Origin: Centipeda felix
Lineage (GTDB): Bacteria; Bacillota; Negativicutes; Selenomonadales; Selenomonadaceae
Direction of reading: 5' to 3'
DNA length: 64,000 nt
NCBI RefSeq assembly: GCF_900186465.1
Contig: NZ_LT891958.1
Location: 372,001 to 436,000 of the forward strand
Below the pieces are notes generated by a model. The model saw only the letters and a list, made by a program, of their open reading frames with translations. It was not told the DNA's origin and ran no database searches. Shown here in pieces: positions 27,235 through 36,332 of the stretch; within the stretch, counting starts at the first letter, position 1; each line of letters begins with the position of its first letter. The position numbers and the translations under genes were made by a program.

Positions 27235-28347
27235 TTATACAATATCCAGCTCAGCGTGCAGTGCGCCTGCCGCCTTCATCGCCTGTAAAATCGAAATCGT
27301 GTCGCGCGGTGTCGCACCGACCGTGTTGAGTGCGCCGACGATGTCGCTGACGTTTGTCGTCGCCGGCAGAACAATCGTATTCCCCTTTGTCTCCGACGCC
27401 TGAATGTCAGGACTGTCTGTCACGACGGTATTGCCGTAGCTGAACGGTCCCGGCTGCGAGACATCGGGGTTTCCCTGGATGCGGATGGTCAGCCCACCCT
27501 GCGTGATCGCACACGCATCAACGGAGACATCGCCTCCCATGATGATCGTTCCCGTACGCTCGTTGACCACAACGCGCGCAATGTTGTCGGGACGTACCGG
27601 CAGATCCTCGATCGAGGCAACAAAGCCGACCACGTTGCCGCGATAGTACGAGGGCACGGCAACATCCACACGTCCCGGGTTCGTCGCCTGGGCAATGTTC
27701 CCGTACTGCGCATTGATGGCACCTGCGACGCGTGCCGCCGTCGTGAAGTCCGACTTTGCGATGGAGAGCGCAATATGCCCATCCGTGCCGATGTCATCCT
27801 CCACTGTGCGCTCGACGATGCCCGCATTCACGGCGATACCGACTGTCGGGAATGCCTTCGTCGTGCTGCTGCCGCCGCTCGATGCAGAGAAGCCACCCGT
27901 AGAGACTGCGCCCTGTGCCACGACGTAGACCTCGCCATTGCCCGCACGCAGCGGTGTCTGGAGGAGCGTTCCGCCGCGCAGGCTCTTCGCGTCACCGATG
28001 GAGGAGACCGTCACATCGAGGCTGTCGCCCTCGCGTACGAACGGCGGAAGCGTCGCCGTCACCATGACGGCAGCCACGTTCTTCAGCTTGATGGACGACG
28101 CATTGACATTGATGCCGTAGCTGACAAGCATATTGGCGATGGACTGCACCGTCTCGCCCGAGCTCGAGCCGTCGCCCGTCCCCTCAAGTCCGACGACAAG
28201 ACCATAGCCCATGAGCTGGTTGCTGCGCACGCCCTGCACTTTCGTGATGTCCTTGATGCGCGTCACGGCGGAATCCGCCGCGGCAACGCCCGGCAGAGCC
28301 CCGATGAGGAGCGCAAGGAGGAGCAGAAGGACGGATATTTTCTTCAT
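27235..28347 (-). CDS. flgI: Flagellar P-ring protein FlgI
   Basis: Periplasmic ring around the flagellar rod, embedded in peptidoglycan. 370 aa with a signal peptide (KKISVLLLLLALLIGALPG). TRIKDITKVQGVRSNQLMGYGLVVGL near residue 30 and GGTLLQTPLRAGNGEVYVVAQGA near residue 124 are family hallmarks. GGGAGG precedes the ATG. Presence with flgH shows a diderm flagellum. Confidence 0.97.
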   Translation of the reverse strand: MKKISVLLLLLALLIGALPGVAAADSAVTRIKDITKVQGVRSNQLMGYGLVVGLEGTGDGSSSGETVQSIANMLVSYGINVNASSIKLKNVAAVMVTATLPPFVREGDSLDVTVSSIGDAKSLRGGTLLQTPLRAGNGEVYVVAQGAVSTGGFSASSGGSSTTKAFPTVGIAVNAGIVERTVEDDIGTDGHIALSIAKSDFTTAARVAGAINAQYGNIAQATNPGRVDVAVPSYYRGNVVGFVASIEDLPVRPDNIARVVVNERTGTIIMGGDVSVDACAITQGGLTIRIQGNPDVSQPGPFSYGNTVVTDSPDIQASETKGNTIVLPATTNVSDIVGALNTVGATPRDTISILQAMKAAGALHAELDIV

Positions 28348-28362
28348 AAAGAGCGCCTCCCG

Positions 28363-28962
28363 TCAGAAGAGAATATTGAAGATCTGCGTGAGGATGCCCT
28401 GCCGCTGCTTCGCGTTGAGCGGTCCCTTGCCGTCAAAGCGCACGGTGGCATCCGCGACACGCGTCGAGAGCACCGTATTCGATGCGGAGATGTCCTCGGG
28501 GCGGCAGATGCCGCGGAACGTGATCTTGTGCTCGTTGCGGTTCTGCCATATCGACTGCGTTCCCTCGAGGACGAAGTTGCCCGCCGGCGTGATCTCTGAG
28601 ATCGTGACGGTGACATTGCCCGCGACACGATTCGTCGCCGAGGCGGATCCCTTTGCGGTGAACTTATCCGAGCCGCTCGCCGATGCCGCCTGGAGGAAAT
28701 CAAAGATGCCGATACCGCCGCCGAGCTTCACCGAGCCGCTCTTCTCGTTCGAGCTGTTGCGCGTCGCCGAGGTCGTCGTCGACTCGCTGATGACGATGGT
28801 CACAATGTCGCCGACGTTCGATGCCCGGTGGTCGGTAAACACGGACTTCGTCGTATAGCCGTTGGCGTTTTTCCACAGGGATTCCGCCGCTGCGGTCGGT
28901 GCAAAACTTGCCACCGCAAGCGTGGCGGCGAGCACGCCCGCTAGCCATTTTTCTTTACGCAT
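28363..28962 (-). CDS. flgH: Flagellar L-ring protein FlgH
   Basis: Outer-membrane ring of the basal body, 199 aa. Signal-like N terminus without an obvious lipobox cysteine, unlike the lipoprotein form of proteobacteria. Conserved VGDIVTIVISESTTTSA near residue 51, AGNVTVTISEITPAGNFVLEG, and the FRGICRPEDISASNTVLS segment near residue 150. AAGGAG precedes the ATG. Sits between flgA and flgI. Confidence 0.95.
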   Translation of the reverse strand: MRKEKWLAGVLAATLAVASFAPTAAAESLWKNANGYTTKSVFTDHRASNVGDIVTIVISESTTTSATRNSSNEKSGSVKLGGGIGIFDFLQAASASGSDKFTAKGSASATNRVAGNVTVTISEITPAGNFVLEGTQSIWQNRNEHKITFRGICRPEDISASNTVLSTRVADATVRFDGKGPLNAKQRQGILTQIFNILF

Positions 28963-29001
28963 GATGAACTCCTTATGGAACTCTCTCTATCCTGCTGCAG
29001 A

Positions 29002-29766
29002 TCATGCAATAATCTGAACCGTCTTCTCGTCGACTACACGCCCGCGCATGATCTTCCCCGATCGTGCATTGCGCACGCGGATCACATAGCCGATGCGTCC
29101 CGCCTCCAGTGCTACGCCCTCTGCGCGGATCGTGATGCCGCCATTCTCCGCGACGAGCGTCACAGGACTGCCCGCAGTCAAGACGCGCGGCATCGCGAGG
29201 AGGGTTGGCGTGATAACCGTGCCCTTGCGGATGTAGCGTCCCGCGACGCGTCCCGCGAGACGGTCAAAGTCCGTGACCGTCGTCTCAGGCAGGGTATCCA
29301 CCGCGCTCTCCTCGACGTGCGCATTGGCAGGCGTGATCGCCTCGTCCATGCGAATGTCCGTCATCGCGACGAGCACATGGTCATAGACCGTGACCTGATA
29401 GTAGCACGCGGCGCGCCGCTGCAGTACACCGTCCACATAGACGGTAATGGCGGCGGGGAACTCCCGCCCGTAGGGAACGCCGCGCGGGAAGGCGACAACG
29501 GCTGTCACCTCGCCTGCCGGCAGACGCATCGTCCCCGCCCGGTGCTGGAGATGCACCTCGTGGCGGCGCGTCTCACCGACCGCGGCGAGCTGCTCCTCGA
29601 TCTTCTGCTGCGCGAGCTCCGCAAGCTGTGCGGCGGAAAGGACGTTCGGGAAGCGGACGGCCTGCCCGTACCCATAGGAGGCAGCAAGCCCCGTACCCGT
29701 CCACAAAAAAGCGAATAAGCCACTCCATAGGAATAGAATGGCTGTAAAAATTCTGTGCCGAATCAA
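29002..29766 (-). CDS. flgA: Flagellar P-ring assembly chaperone FlgA
   Basis: Periplasmic chaperone for FlgI, 254 aa. Signal anchor at residues 5-28, C-terminal SAF-type domain with LAGRVAGRYIRKGTVIT, LVAENGGITIRAEGVALE and GYVIRVRNARSGKIMRGRVV. TTG start overlaps the flgG stop, so translation is probably coupled. Sequence divergence is normal for FlgA; the SAF domain and context make the call. Confidence 0.92.
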   Translation of the reverse strand: MIRHRIFTAILFLWSGLFAFLWTGTGLAASYGYGQAVRFPNVLSAAQLAELAQQKIEEQLAAVGETRRHEVHLQHRAGTMRLPAGEVTAVVAFPRGVPYGREFPAAITVYVDGVLQRRAACYYQVTVYDHVLVAMTDIRMDEAITPANAHVEESAVDTLPETTVTDFDRLAGRVAGRYIRKGTVITPTLLAMPRVLTAGSPVTLVAENGGITIRAEGVALEAGRIGYVIRVRNARSGKIMRGRVVDEKTVQIIA

Positions 29767-30557
29767 CGCTTCAGCTGGTTCGCGATCTCCAACATCGAGT
29801 CGGAGGTCGTGATCGCCTTGGAGTTGGACTCGTACGCACGCTGGGAGACGATCATGTTGACCATTTCCTCCACGATCTGCACGTTGCTCATCTCGAGCGT
29901 GCCCTGCGTCAGCGTCCCTGCACCGTCCTCGCCCGGGTTCGACTCAATCGCCTCGCCCGATGCATCGGAGACGACGAAGAGATTCTTGCCGACGGACGTC
30001 AGCCCTGCGGGGTTGACAAAGCGGGCAAGCGTGATCTGTCCCGCCTCCTGCTGCTGGTTCTGCCCTGCCTCACGGTAGGAGACACGGCCATCGCCGGAGA
30101 TCGTGATGGAGTCCAGCGGTGCATTCTGCCCGATCGTAATGCCGTCGGCGAGCAGGTAGCCGTCCGTCGTGACCATGCGGCGGTCGCTGTCGAGCTTCCA
30201 TGTGCCGTCACGCGTGTATGCGGTCGTCCCGTCGGGCATCGTGACGCGGAAGAATCCCTCGCCTTGGATGCCGATGTCGGTCGGGTTATCCGTCGTCTGA
30301 AGTGCGCCCTGTGTAAAGACGCGCTGGGTCGCCGCCAGGCGTGTTCCAAGACCGATCTGCAGTGCCGTCGGGTACTGCGAATCCGCGCCGTTTCGTGCGC
30401 CCGCCTCACGGAGCGTCTGGTAGACAAGATCCTGGAACTCGGCACGTACCTTCTTGCCGCCGTAGGTGTTGACGTTGGCAATATTGTGCGCGACGACATC
30501 CATCTGGGACTGCTGCGCCTTCATGCCGGACGCCGCAGACCAAAGTGCTCGCATCAT
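29763..30557 (-). CDS. flgG: Flagellar distal rod protein FlgG (FlhP-like)
   Basis: 264 aa. N-terminal ALWSAASGMKAQQSQMDVVAHNIANVNT and C-terminal EEMVNMIVSQRAYESNSKAI are the rod/hook family signatures; LQTTDNPTDIGIQGEGFFRV near residue 80 is typical of FlgG. GGGGGACATCGACT before the ATG. Second of a flgF-flgG pair. Confidence 0.95.
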   Translation of the reverse strand: MMRALWSAASGMKAQQSQMDVVAHNIANVNTYGGKKVRAEFQDLVYQTLREAGARNGADSQYPTALQIGLGTRLAATQRVFTQGALQTTDNPTDIGIQGEGFFRVTMPDGTTAYTRDGTWKLDSDRRMVTTDGYLLADGITIGQNAPLDSITISGDGRVSYREAGQNQQQEAGQITLARFVNPAGLTSVGKNLFVVSDASGEAIESNPGEDGAGTLTQGTLEMSNVQIVEEMVNMIVSQRAYESNSKAITTSDSMLEIANQLKR

Positions 30558-30639
30558 AGTCGATGTCCCCCTCCAAGAATTTTGGATGACAGTTTACTCA
30601 CTTTTATATCGGAAGTTTTGATGAATTTCTTAAGTATTT

Positions 30640-31440
30640 TTAACTCGTACGTCCGACATCGTTGACTGCCTTGTCGAGCAGGGCATCCTGCGTCTGCACA
30701 GCCTTTGAGCCCGCCTCATAAACGCGGTAGTTGTTGATGAGCTCGACCATCTCCGTGACGACGCTCGTGTTCGACATCTCGAGCATCCCCTGCTCAATGA
30801 CGCCCGTCGCCTGCTGCGGCTGTGCCCCGGGCTGAGGTTTATAGAGGTTGTCGCCCTCCTTGATGACCGCCTTTTCCTCATCGAACTGGACGAAGCCGAG
30901 CTGCGCGATCTGTCTGCCGTTCGCATAGATGCGCCCGTCGCTCGACACCGTCACGTTTCGCGCATCGGCGGGAATCGTGATCGGCTGTCCCTGCGGCGAG
31001 AGCACGGCCTGTCCGCGCACATTCTGAAGCTGCCCCGTGGAGGAGCGGTAGAAGCTGCCGTCGCGCGTGTAGCGCTGTCCCTGCGGCGTATCAATGATGA
31101 AATACCCCTGCCCCGAGATGCCGAAGTCGTAGGTGTTCCCCGTCGTCTGGAGCGCACCCTGAATGTGGTCGGTCGCGATCTCATCCACGGCGGAGCCGAG
31201 GCCAAGCGTGCCGACGATCGGCGCACCCGAGCGGATGCGGAACCCCTTAAAGCTCGTCACATCCGTGTCTGCCGCGTGGTCATTGATGCGGCGCAGCAGC
31301 ATCGGCTCGAACTCACGCACCGCCATATCGTCGCGCTTGTAGCCCGTCGTCGCGGCGTTGGCGAGGTTATTCGCGATCATATCCGTGTGCTTCGTCTCTG
31401 TAATCATGCCGGAGGCGGCGATATAGAGTCCTCTCCACAT
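30640..31440 (-). CDS. flgF: Flagellar basal-body rod protein FlgF (FlhO-like)
   Basis: 266 aa. N-terminal YIAASGMITETKHTDMIANNLANAAT, central ALQTTGNTYDFGISGQGYF and C-terminal TEMVELINNYRVYEAGSKAV. Shares the rod/hook fold with the next gene. The order mbl-like, flgF, flgG corresponds to mbl-flhO-flhP of Bacillus, which supports both this call and that of the upstream gene. Confidence 0.93.
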   Translation of the reverse strand: MWRGLYIAASGMITETKHTDMIANNLANAATTGYKRDDMAVREFEPMLLRRINDHAADTDVTSFKGFRIRSGAPIVGTLGLGSAVDEIATDHIQGALQTTGNTYDFGISGQGYFIIDTPQGQRYTRDGSFYRSSTGQLQNVRGQAVLSPQGQPITIPADARNVTVSSDGRIYANGRQIAQLGFVQFDEEKAVIKEGDNLYKPQPGAQPQQATGVIEQGMLEMSNTSVVTEMVELINNYRVYEAGSKAVQTQDALLDKAVNDVGRTS

Positions 31441-31519
31441 AGCGTTTCCCTCTTTTCCCGAACGAAATATACTCTCCTAGTGTTAATTTCGCTGTAAATT
31501 TCGTTTTCCCTCTATTTAT

Positions 31520-32548
31520 TTATTTCTTACGTCCAAACGATGTGTTCGTCGCCTTGCCGTCGAATTTATCGAAAATATCGAGAGCCTTGCCGCAGCCGAG
31601 GGCAACGCAGGACATGGGGTCATCGGCGACAATCGTCGGCGTCCCCGTCTCGCGCAGGATGAGCTCTGCCATGCCATAGAGCAGAGCGCCGCCGCCCGTC
31701 AGAACGATGCCGCGATCCATGATGTCGGCAGCGAGCTCCGGCGGTGTCTCCTCGAGCACCTTTTTCACGCAGTCCACAATGCGCATGACCGAGTTCTCGA
31801 TGGCGGACGACGCCTGCGCCGTGGAGATGGTAATGTTCTTCGGCAGCCCCGAGAGGAGGTCGCGGCCGCGGATCTCCATCTGCTCGCGCCGCGCCGCCGT
31901 ATATGCCGCGCCGACGCGGATCTTGATCTCCTCCGCCGTGCGCTCGCCGATGAGCAGATTGAACTCGCGCTTGACATAGTCGATGATGTCCTCATCGAAG
32001 GTATCGCCCGCGACGCGGATACTCGCGCTCGTCACAACGCCGCCGAGACTGATGACGGCGATGTCTGAGGTGCCGCCGCCGATGTCGACGACCATCGAGC
32101 CCTGTGCCTCCACGATATCAAGGCCCGCGCCCATCGCCGCTGCGAGCGGCTCCTCGATGAGCTGGATGTGGCGCGCGCCCGCCTGCTCAGCGGCTTCCTG
32201 TACGGCACGCTGCTCCACCATCGTCACCCCCGAGGGGATGCAGATCATGATGCGCGGACGAAAGACTATGCTGCGTCCAACCACCTTGTCGATGAAGAAG
32301 CGCAGCATGCTCTCCGTGATGTCATAGTCCGCAATCACGCCGTCGCGCAGCGGGCGGATGGCGATGATATTGCCGGGCGTACGCCCGATCATCTGCCGTG
32401 CCTCCTCGCCGATGGCGAGCACCTGATTCGTATCACGGTTGACCGCCACGACCGACGGTTCCTTCAGGACAACCCCCTTCCGCTTCACATAGACGAGCAC
32501 ATTTGCCGTCCCCAGATCAATTCCTATGTCCATTGACATACCAAACAT
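31520..32548 (-). CDS. MreB/Mbl-type rod-shape actin homologue
   Basis: Bacterial actin guiding lateral wall growth. 342 aa. Phosphate-1 DIGIDLGTANVLVYVKRKGV near residue 7, FRPRIMICIPSGVTMVEQRA near residue 98, phosphate-2 GSMVVDIGGGTSDIAVISLGG near residue 152, and adenosine motif GIVLTGGGALLYGMAELI near residue 280. GGGGGATTTCCATAC precedes the ATG. Located directly upstream of flgF, so probably the Mbl paralogue. Confidence 0.95.
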   Translation of the reverse strand: MFGMSMDIGIDLGTANVLVYVKRKGVVLKEPSVVAVNRDTNQVLAIGEEARQMIGRTPGNIIAIRPLRDGVIADYDITESMLRFFIDKVVGRSIVFRPRIMICIPSGVTMVEQRAVQEAAEQAGARHIQLIEEPLAAAMGAGLDIVEAQGSMVVDIGGGTSDIAVISLGGVVTSASIRVAGDTFDEDIIDYVKREFNLLIGERTAEEIKIRVGAAYTAARREQMEIRGRDLLSGLPKNITISTAQASSAIENSVMRIVDCVKKVLEETPPELAADIMDRGIVLTGGGALLYGMAELILRETGTPTIVADDPMSCVALGCGKALDIFDKFDGKATNTSFGRKK

Positions 32549-32566
32549 GTATGGAAATCCCCCTAA

Positions 32567-33040
32567 TCAACGATCCTCCTTAGAATCGTCCTGCTTTTCT
32601 TCTTCCGGAACCAGCGACTGGCGGATCGCATTCAGCGACTGCTTGAGTGCATCCGTGTACGGGCCGCGCAGGTCCCTGTCGTCCCATGTACTCTGCGTGA
32701 CATAGGCGATGATCGTATCCAAAAAGGAGACGACCATCTCCGCGACATACGCCTGCGAGACCTCGTTGGTCTTGAGATAAACCTCCTTGCTGCGCAGTTC
32801 AAAGGCAATGCGGTCGATGTAGTGCTCGCCCTCAATGAGATAGCCGAGCGCGCGCAGCCGCAGCCCAAGTTCCCTCGCCTGCGCGGCGTCCTTCGCCGAC
32901 GATGTGCGGTCATTGGCGAGCTTCTCTACCACAGCCCACGCCTCTTCGCACAATTTCCCCACGGCATCGAGCACCTTGTCCCGCGCGTGTTTTTTGCGCC
33001 ACAGCACATCGCGTACCGACAGTTTTTTCTGCTCCTCCAT
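32567..33040 (-). CDS. Hypothetical helical protein upstream of mreB/mbl
   Basis: 157 aa, strongly charged and predicted helical, with no signal or membrane segment. I do not recognise a family. GGAGGGCAACC sits before the ATG and the gene ends 18 bases before the mreB start, so both are likely co-transcribed; a role in shape or flagellar assembly is only a guess from position. Confidence 0.75.
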   Translation of the reverse strand: MEEQKKLSVRDVLWRKKHARDKVLDAVGKLCEEAWAVVEKLANDRTSSAKDAAQARELGLRLRALGYLIEGEHYIDRIAFELRSKEVYLKTNEVSQAYVAEMVVSFLDTIIAYVTQSTWDDRDLRGPYTDALKQSLNAIRQSLVPEEEKQDDSKEDR

Positions 33041-33058
33041 GGTTGCCCTCCGCTTCTA

Positions 33059-33094
33059 TTTACATTCCCTAAGCTGTTTACATTCCCTAAGCTG
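33059..33094. repeat. 18-bp perfect tandem repeat upstream of the mbl-flagellar operon
   Basis: TTTACATTCCCTAAGCTG occurs twice head to tail, ending 19 bases before the first start codon of the minus-strand operon. It lies where a promoter or operator would be; duplication of a binding site or replication slippage are both possible. Confidence 0.7.
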
Positions 33095-33158
33095 TAATCT
33101 TCATTATATGTTTTTCATTCCGTATCGTCAACATCATTCCCTGCTCATGAGGAAAGAT

Positions 33159-33188
33159 TTGCATTTCCCCCTCCCTTCCATGTAAAAT
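33159..33188 (+). promoter_or_regulatory. Probable promoter of the GNAT-cdd-cheY-cheX-mscS run
   Basis: TTGCAT, 18-base spacer, TAAAAT, about 36 bases before the acetyltransferase start. Moderate match to the housekeeping consensus. Confidence 0.5.
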
Positions 33189-33224
33189 AGAGGAACATTA
33201 TTGTCACGAGTGGGAGGATATACT

Positions 33225-33788
33225 ATGGCTGAACTACTAAGAGAGGGGCCGCGCCTCATCCTGCGCCGCGCCGCCGAGGAGGACATCGACTATATATGTG
33301 CCCTGCAGGAGGACGCGGACAACAGGAACTACATCGTTCCGTTCACGCGCGAAGAGCACACGATCATTATCACGCAGGCAAAGGCCGCCCTCGACATCAT
33401 TGTCGAAGAGCGCGGCAGCGGGGAGCGCGTTGGCTATCTGCACGTCGGCGGGCTGCTGCTCCCGTCCAAGGAACAGGAGTGGACGCACGTCGTCATCGCA
33501 AAGAAGGGGCTCGGCTACGGGCACGAGACGATGAAGCTCCTCAAGGCATGGGCGTTTGAGGACATGGGCGCGCACCGCGCATGGCTCGACTGCAAGGACT
33601 ACAACGCGCGTGCCCTCCACCTCTATGAGAGCGAGGGCATGGTGCGCGAGGCACTCATCCGCGAGACCATTCTCTATCAGAATACCTACGAAAACCTCGT
33701 CATTCTCGGCATCCTCAACCGCGAGTATGCCGCGCGCAAGCGTGAGGGGCTTGAGCTAGAGGGAGGGCAGCCGCATGACGGACGATGA
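33225..33788 (+). CDS. GNAT-family N-acetyltransferase (RimJ/RimL-like)
   Basis: 187 aa. GNAT core: LRRAAEEDIDYICALQED at the N terminus, the acetyl-CoA loop around KKGLGYGHETMKLLKAWAFE near residue 100, and AWLDCKDYNARALHLYESEGM near residue 125. Substrate unknown; the RimJ/RimL type acts on protein N termini or small amines. GGGAGGATATACT precedes ATG MAELL. Overlaps the cytidine deaminase start by 14 bases. Confidence 0.88.
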   Translation: MAELLREGPRLILRRAAEEDIDYICALQEDADNRNYIVPFTREEHTIIITQAKAALDIIVEERGSGERVGYLHVGGLLLPSKEQEWTHVVIAKKGLGYGHETMKLLKAWAFEDMGAHRAWLDCKDYNARALHLYESEGMVREALIRETILYQNTYENLVILGILNREYAARKREGLELEGGQPHDGR

Positions 33789-34197
33789 ACTCATCGCGCG
33801 TGCCGCTGCCGCACGCGCACGCGCCTACGCTCCGTACTCCGGCTTTGCCGTCGGTGCGGCACTCCTCACCGAGAACGGCAGCGTCTACGAGGGCGTCAAC
33901 GTCGAGAACGCCTCCTACCCCGTCGGCATCTGTGCCGAGCGCGCCGCCCTCGCGGCAGCGGTCAGCCATGGCGAGCGGCGTTTTGCAGCACTCGCCGTCA
34001 TCGCGGACAGCCCCGACGTCTGTGCGCCCTGCGGCATGTGCCGGCAGATGCTTATGGAGTTCCCCATCCGCCGCATCCTGCTTGCAAACACGGCGGGTGC
34101 GGTGCGCGTCATGACCCCCACCGAGCTATTGCCCTGCGCCTTCGGGGCGGCGGCACTGCCTGCAAAGGAGGAACACGATGAAATTTCTCATCGTTGA
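33775..34197 (+). CDS. cdd: Cytidine deaminase
   Basis: Zn-dependent deamination of cytidine/deoxycytidine in pyrimidine salvage. 140 aa. YAPYSGFAVGAALL near residue 18, zinc and catalytic motif CAERAALAAAV near residue 53 (Cys, Ala, Glu), and PCGMCRQMLMEF near residue 82. AGAGGGAGG precedes the ATG. Its 3' end overlaps the next gene by 20 bases. Confidence 0.95.
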   Translation: MTDDELIARAAAARARAYAPYSGFAVGAALLTENGSVYEGVNVENASYPVGICAERAALAAAVSHGERRFAALAVIADSPDVCAPCGMCRQMLMEFPIRRILLANTAGAVRVMTPTELLPCAFGAAALPAKEEHDEISHR

Positions 34198-34546
34198 CGA
34201 CTCGCGCCTCGTGCGCATGAAGCTCAAAGCGGAGCTCTGTGACCGCGGCCACAGCGTCGTCGAGGCACGCGACGGAGAGGAGGCGCTCGCGCGCGTCGAC
34301 GCCGACGCACCCGATGCAGTATTCCTCGACCTCATCCTGCCGAAGCTCGACGGCATCAGCGTTCTGCGGCGCCTGCACGCTGCGCGGCCGCAGCTGCCCG
34401 TCACCATCCTCTCCACCGCCGCCACGGAGGAGAACATCGCCGCCGCAGAGGAGTGCGGCGCGCTCCTCTTTATCCGAAAGCCATACGCGGACAGCGAGAT
34501 CACCGCCGCCATCGGCAAGATGCGGCGGCGCCTGGAGGACGTATGA
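34178..34546 (+). CDS. Stand-alone CheY-like response regulator
   Basis: 122 aa, receiver domain only. Acidic pocket VDDSR at residues 7-8, phospho-acceptor Asp51 in FLDLILPKLDG, switch Thr/Ser in LSTAATEEN, and Lys101 in FIRKPY. Follows cdd with AAAGGAGGAACACG as ribosome site and overlaps the CheX-like gene by four bases (ATGA), so the two are translationally coupled and likely form a signal/phosphatase pair. Confidence 0.93.
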   Translation: MKFLIVDDSRLVRMKLKAELCDRGHSVVEARDGEEALARVDADAPDAVFLDLILPKLDGISVLRRLHAARPQLPVTILSTAATEENIAAAEECGALLFIRKPYADSEITAAIGKMRRRLEDV

Positions 34547-34986
34547 CCGAGCTGCATGCAACGTATATGGAGAGCTTTCTCGCGGGGCTGTCCGCCTATG
34601 CCCACATCACGGCGACGGCGGAACAGGCAGCGGAAGATCCGCCCTACATCACCATATCCCAGCATCTCACGATGAACGGCAGTCCGCTCATCGTCGCGCT
34701 CGCCGCCTCGCTCGACACATTTTACGCGCTCGCCTCGGGGTACAGCGGCATCTCCCTCAGCGGCATGGGTGACCTCGCCGTCGATGCTGCCTGCGAGCTG
34801 TTCAACGTCATCAACGGACATTTCTCCTCACAAATGCGCGCGCACGGCTCTGCCGTCTCCATCATCGACCCGCCACGCCATGCGCTCGGCAGCGCTGTGC
34901 CCGCCGCGCCTCTGTTCAGTCTCTCCATCGCGTGTCCGTCCGGCACGATGCAGCTCATGGCATCGTGCGAAGAGTTTCTTACATAA
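34543..34986 (+). CDS. CheX/CheC-type phosphatase domain protein
   Basis: 147 aa. The segment AACELFNVINGHFSSQ near residue 85 carries the E-x-x-N arrangement of the CheC/CheX/FliY CheY-phosphatase family, preceded by GISLSGMGDLAVD. Expected to dephosphorylate the CheY-like protein encoded just upstream. No other chemotaxis gene lies nearby. Low overall similarity makes CheX versus CheC uncertain. Confidence 0.75.
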   Translation: MTELHATYMESFLAGLSAYAHITATAEQAAEDPPYITISQHLTMNGSPLIVALAASLDTFYALASGYSGISLSGMGDLAVDAACELFNVINGHFSSQMRAHGSAVSIIDPPRHALGSAVPAAPLFSLSIACPSGTMQLMASCEEFLT

Positions 34987-35020
34987 CTATTGATTGCTTC
35001 TCTCATGAAAGGAGTCCCTC

Positions 35021-36118
35021 TTGTTTACATCTCTGCAGTCCCTTGACGTCAAGGCACTCGTCGCGCTCCTTCTCGTCCCGACCTGCATCGTCCTCGGCGC
35101 ACTCACGGTCGGCATCATCACCGACCGCCTCATCCGCCGCTACATCAACCATCACCTTGCGGTCGATGAGAGCACGTGGAAATACGTCTTTATCCGCTCC
35201 ATGCACGGCGTGCCGATCTTCTTCAGCTTCATCATCGGCCTCTACTGGGCGATCGATGCCGTCGAGATCTCGCCGACCCTGACGAAAATGCTGTCCTATC
35301 TGCTCTTCACGAGCAACGTCATCACCATTACGCGTGTCCTTGCGCGTACGGTGGACGGCGTCGTCACCATGTACTTTGAGCGGTCGAACAAGGATCTCCC
35401 GAAGACCACGCTGCTCAACAACATCCTCATCGGCGTCATCTACGTCATGGGTGTCCTCGTCATCCTCCAGTACTACGGCATCTCCATCGCGCCCATCCTC
35501 ACGGCCGCTGGCGTCGGCGGCATGGCGGTCGCCCTCGCCCTGCAGGAGACGCTCGCCAACATCTTCGCGGGGCTGCACCTCATTCTCTCGAAGCAGATCC
35601 GCATCGGCGACTACATCCGTCTCGGCACAGGCGAGGAGGGACGTGTCACTGACATCGCATGGCGTTTCACCACCATCGTCCCCGTCGGCGCAAGCAACAC
35701 CGTCGTCATTCCGAACAAGACCATTGCAGGCGCGAACATCACGAACTTCAGCCTGCCCACGCGCAGCCTCAACATCAGCGTCCCCGTCGGTGTCGCCTAT
35801 GACAGTGATCTCGCGCTGGTCGAGCGCGTCACCATCGAGACGGCAAAGGAAGTGCTCGCGCGCGTTGACAACAACCCCAACGCCGAGCCGCTCGTGCGCT
35901 ATACGAAATTTAACGACTCCTCCATCGACTTCGCCGTGATCCTGCCGTCGAGCCAGTTCGACCAGCAGGGACTCATCATCCACGATTTCATCAAGGCACT
36001 CACCGATCGCTACCGTATCGAGGGCATCGACATCCCCTACCCCATCCGCACAGTCATCCAGGAACAGGAGGATGCACCCGCAGAGACACCTGCCCCGACA
36101 AAGGCACAAAATGCATGA
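35021..36118 (+). CDS. MscS-family mechanosensitive ion channel
   Basis: 365 aa, inner membrane. Hydrophobic segments at about residues 10-30, 60-85, 90-110 and 140-175; pore helix and beta domain in GVGGMAVALALQETLANIFAGLHLI (core GMAVALALQETLANIFAGL) then KQIRIGDYIRLGTGEEGRV near residue 197. Opens on hypo-osmotic shock. TTG start with GAAAGGAG nine bases upstream. Short Glu/Pro/Ala-rich C-terminal tail. Confidence 0.93.
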   Translation: MFTSLQSLDVKALVALLLVPTCIVLGALTVGIITDRLIRRYINHHLAVDESTWKYVFIRSMHGVPIFFSFIIGLYWAIDAVEISPTLTKMLSYLLFTSNVITITRVLARTVDGVVTMYFERSNKDLPKTTLLNNILIGVIYVMGVLVILQYYGISIAPILTAAGVGGMAVALALQETLANIFAGLHLILSKQIRIGDYIRLGTGEEGRVTDIAWRFTTIVPVGASNTVVIPNKTIAGANITNFSLPTRSLNISVPVGVAYDSDLALVERVTIETAKEVLARVDNNPNAEPLVRYTKFNDSSIDFAVILPSSQFDQQGLIIHDFIKALTDRYRIEGIDIPYPIRTVIQEQEDAPAETPAPTKAQNA

Positions 36119-36181
36119 CGCGTTGTCCATGCGAAGCAGCTGCTCATAGTATCTAATGGAACATCACACATCCGTCCACTC

Positions 36182-36316
36182 TTATCCACAGGATGCACAG
36201 CTTTTCCCTAGGGAAACTGTGGATAACTACAACCTGTTGTCATGCCCCCTCAAGCCGCATGACAGCGGGTTTTTTTATGAAAGTCCCATGCTGTTCCTAA
36301 AAATCCTTGTGGATAA
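36182..36316. promoter_or_regulatory. Cluster of three perfect DnaA boxes
   Basis: TTATCCACA at 36182-36190 and its complement TGTGGATAA at 36218-36226 and 36308-36316. All three match the strongest consensus box exactly. They lie upstream of the nrd promoter; DnaA control of ribonucleotide reductase genes is known in E. coli. The rest of this gap (36119-36452) is A/T-rich leader with the elements listed next. Confidence 0.75.
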
Positions 36317-36332
36317 CTTTGTGTACAAACAA

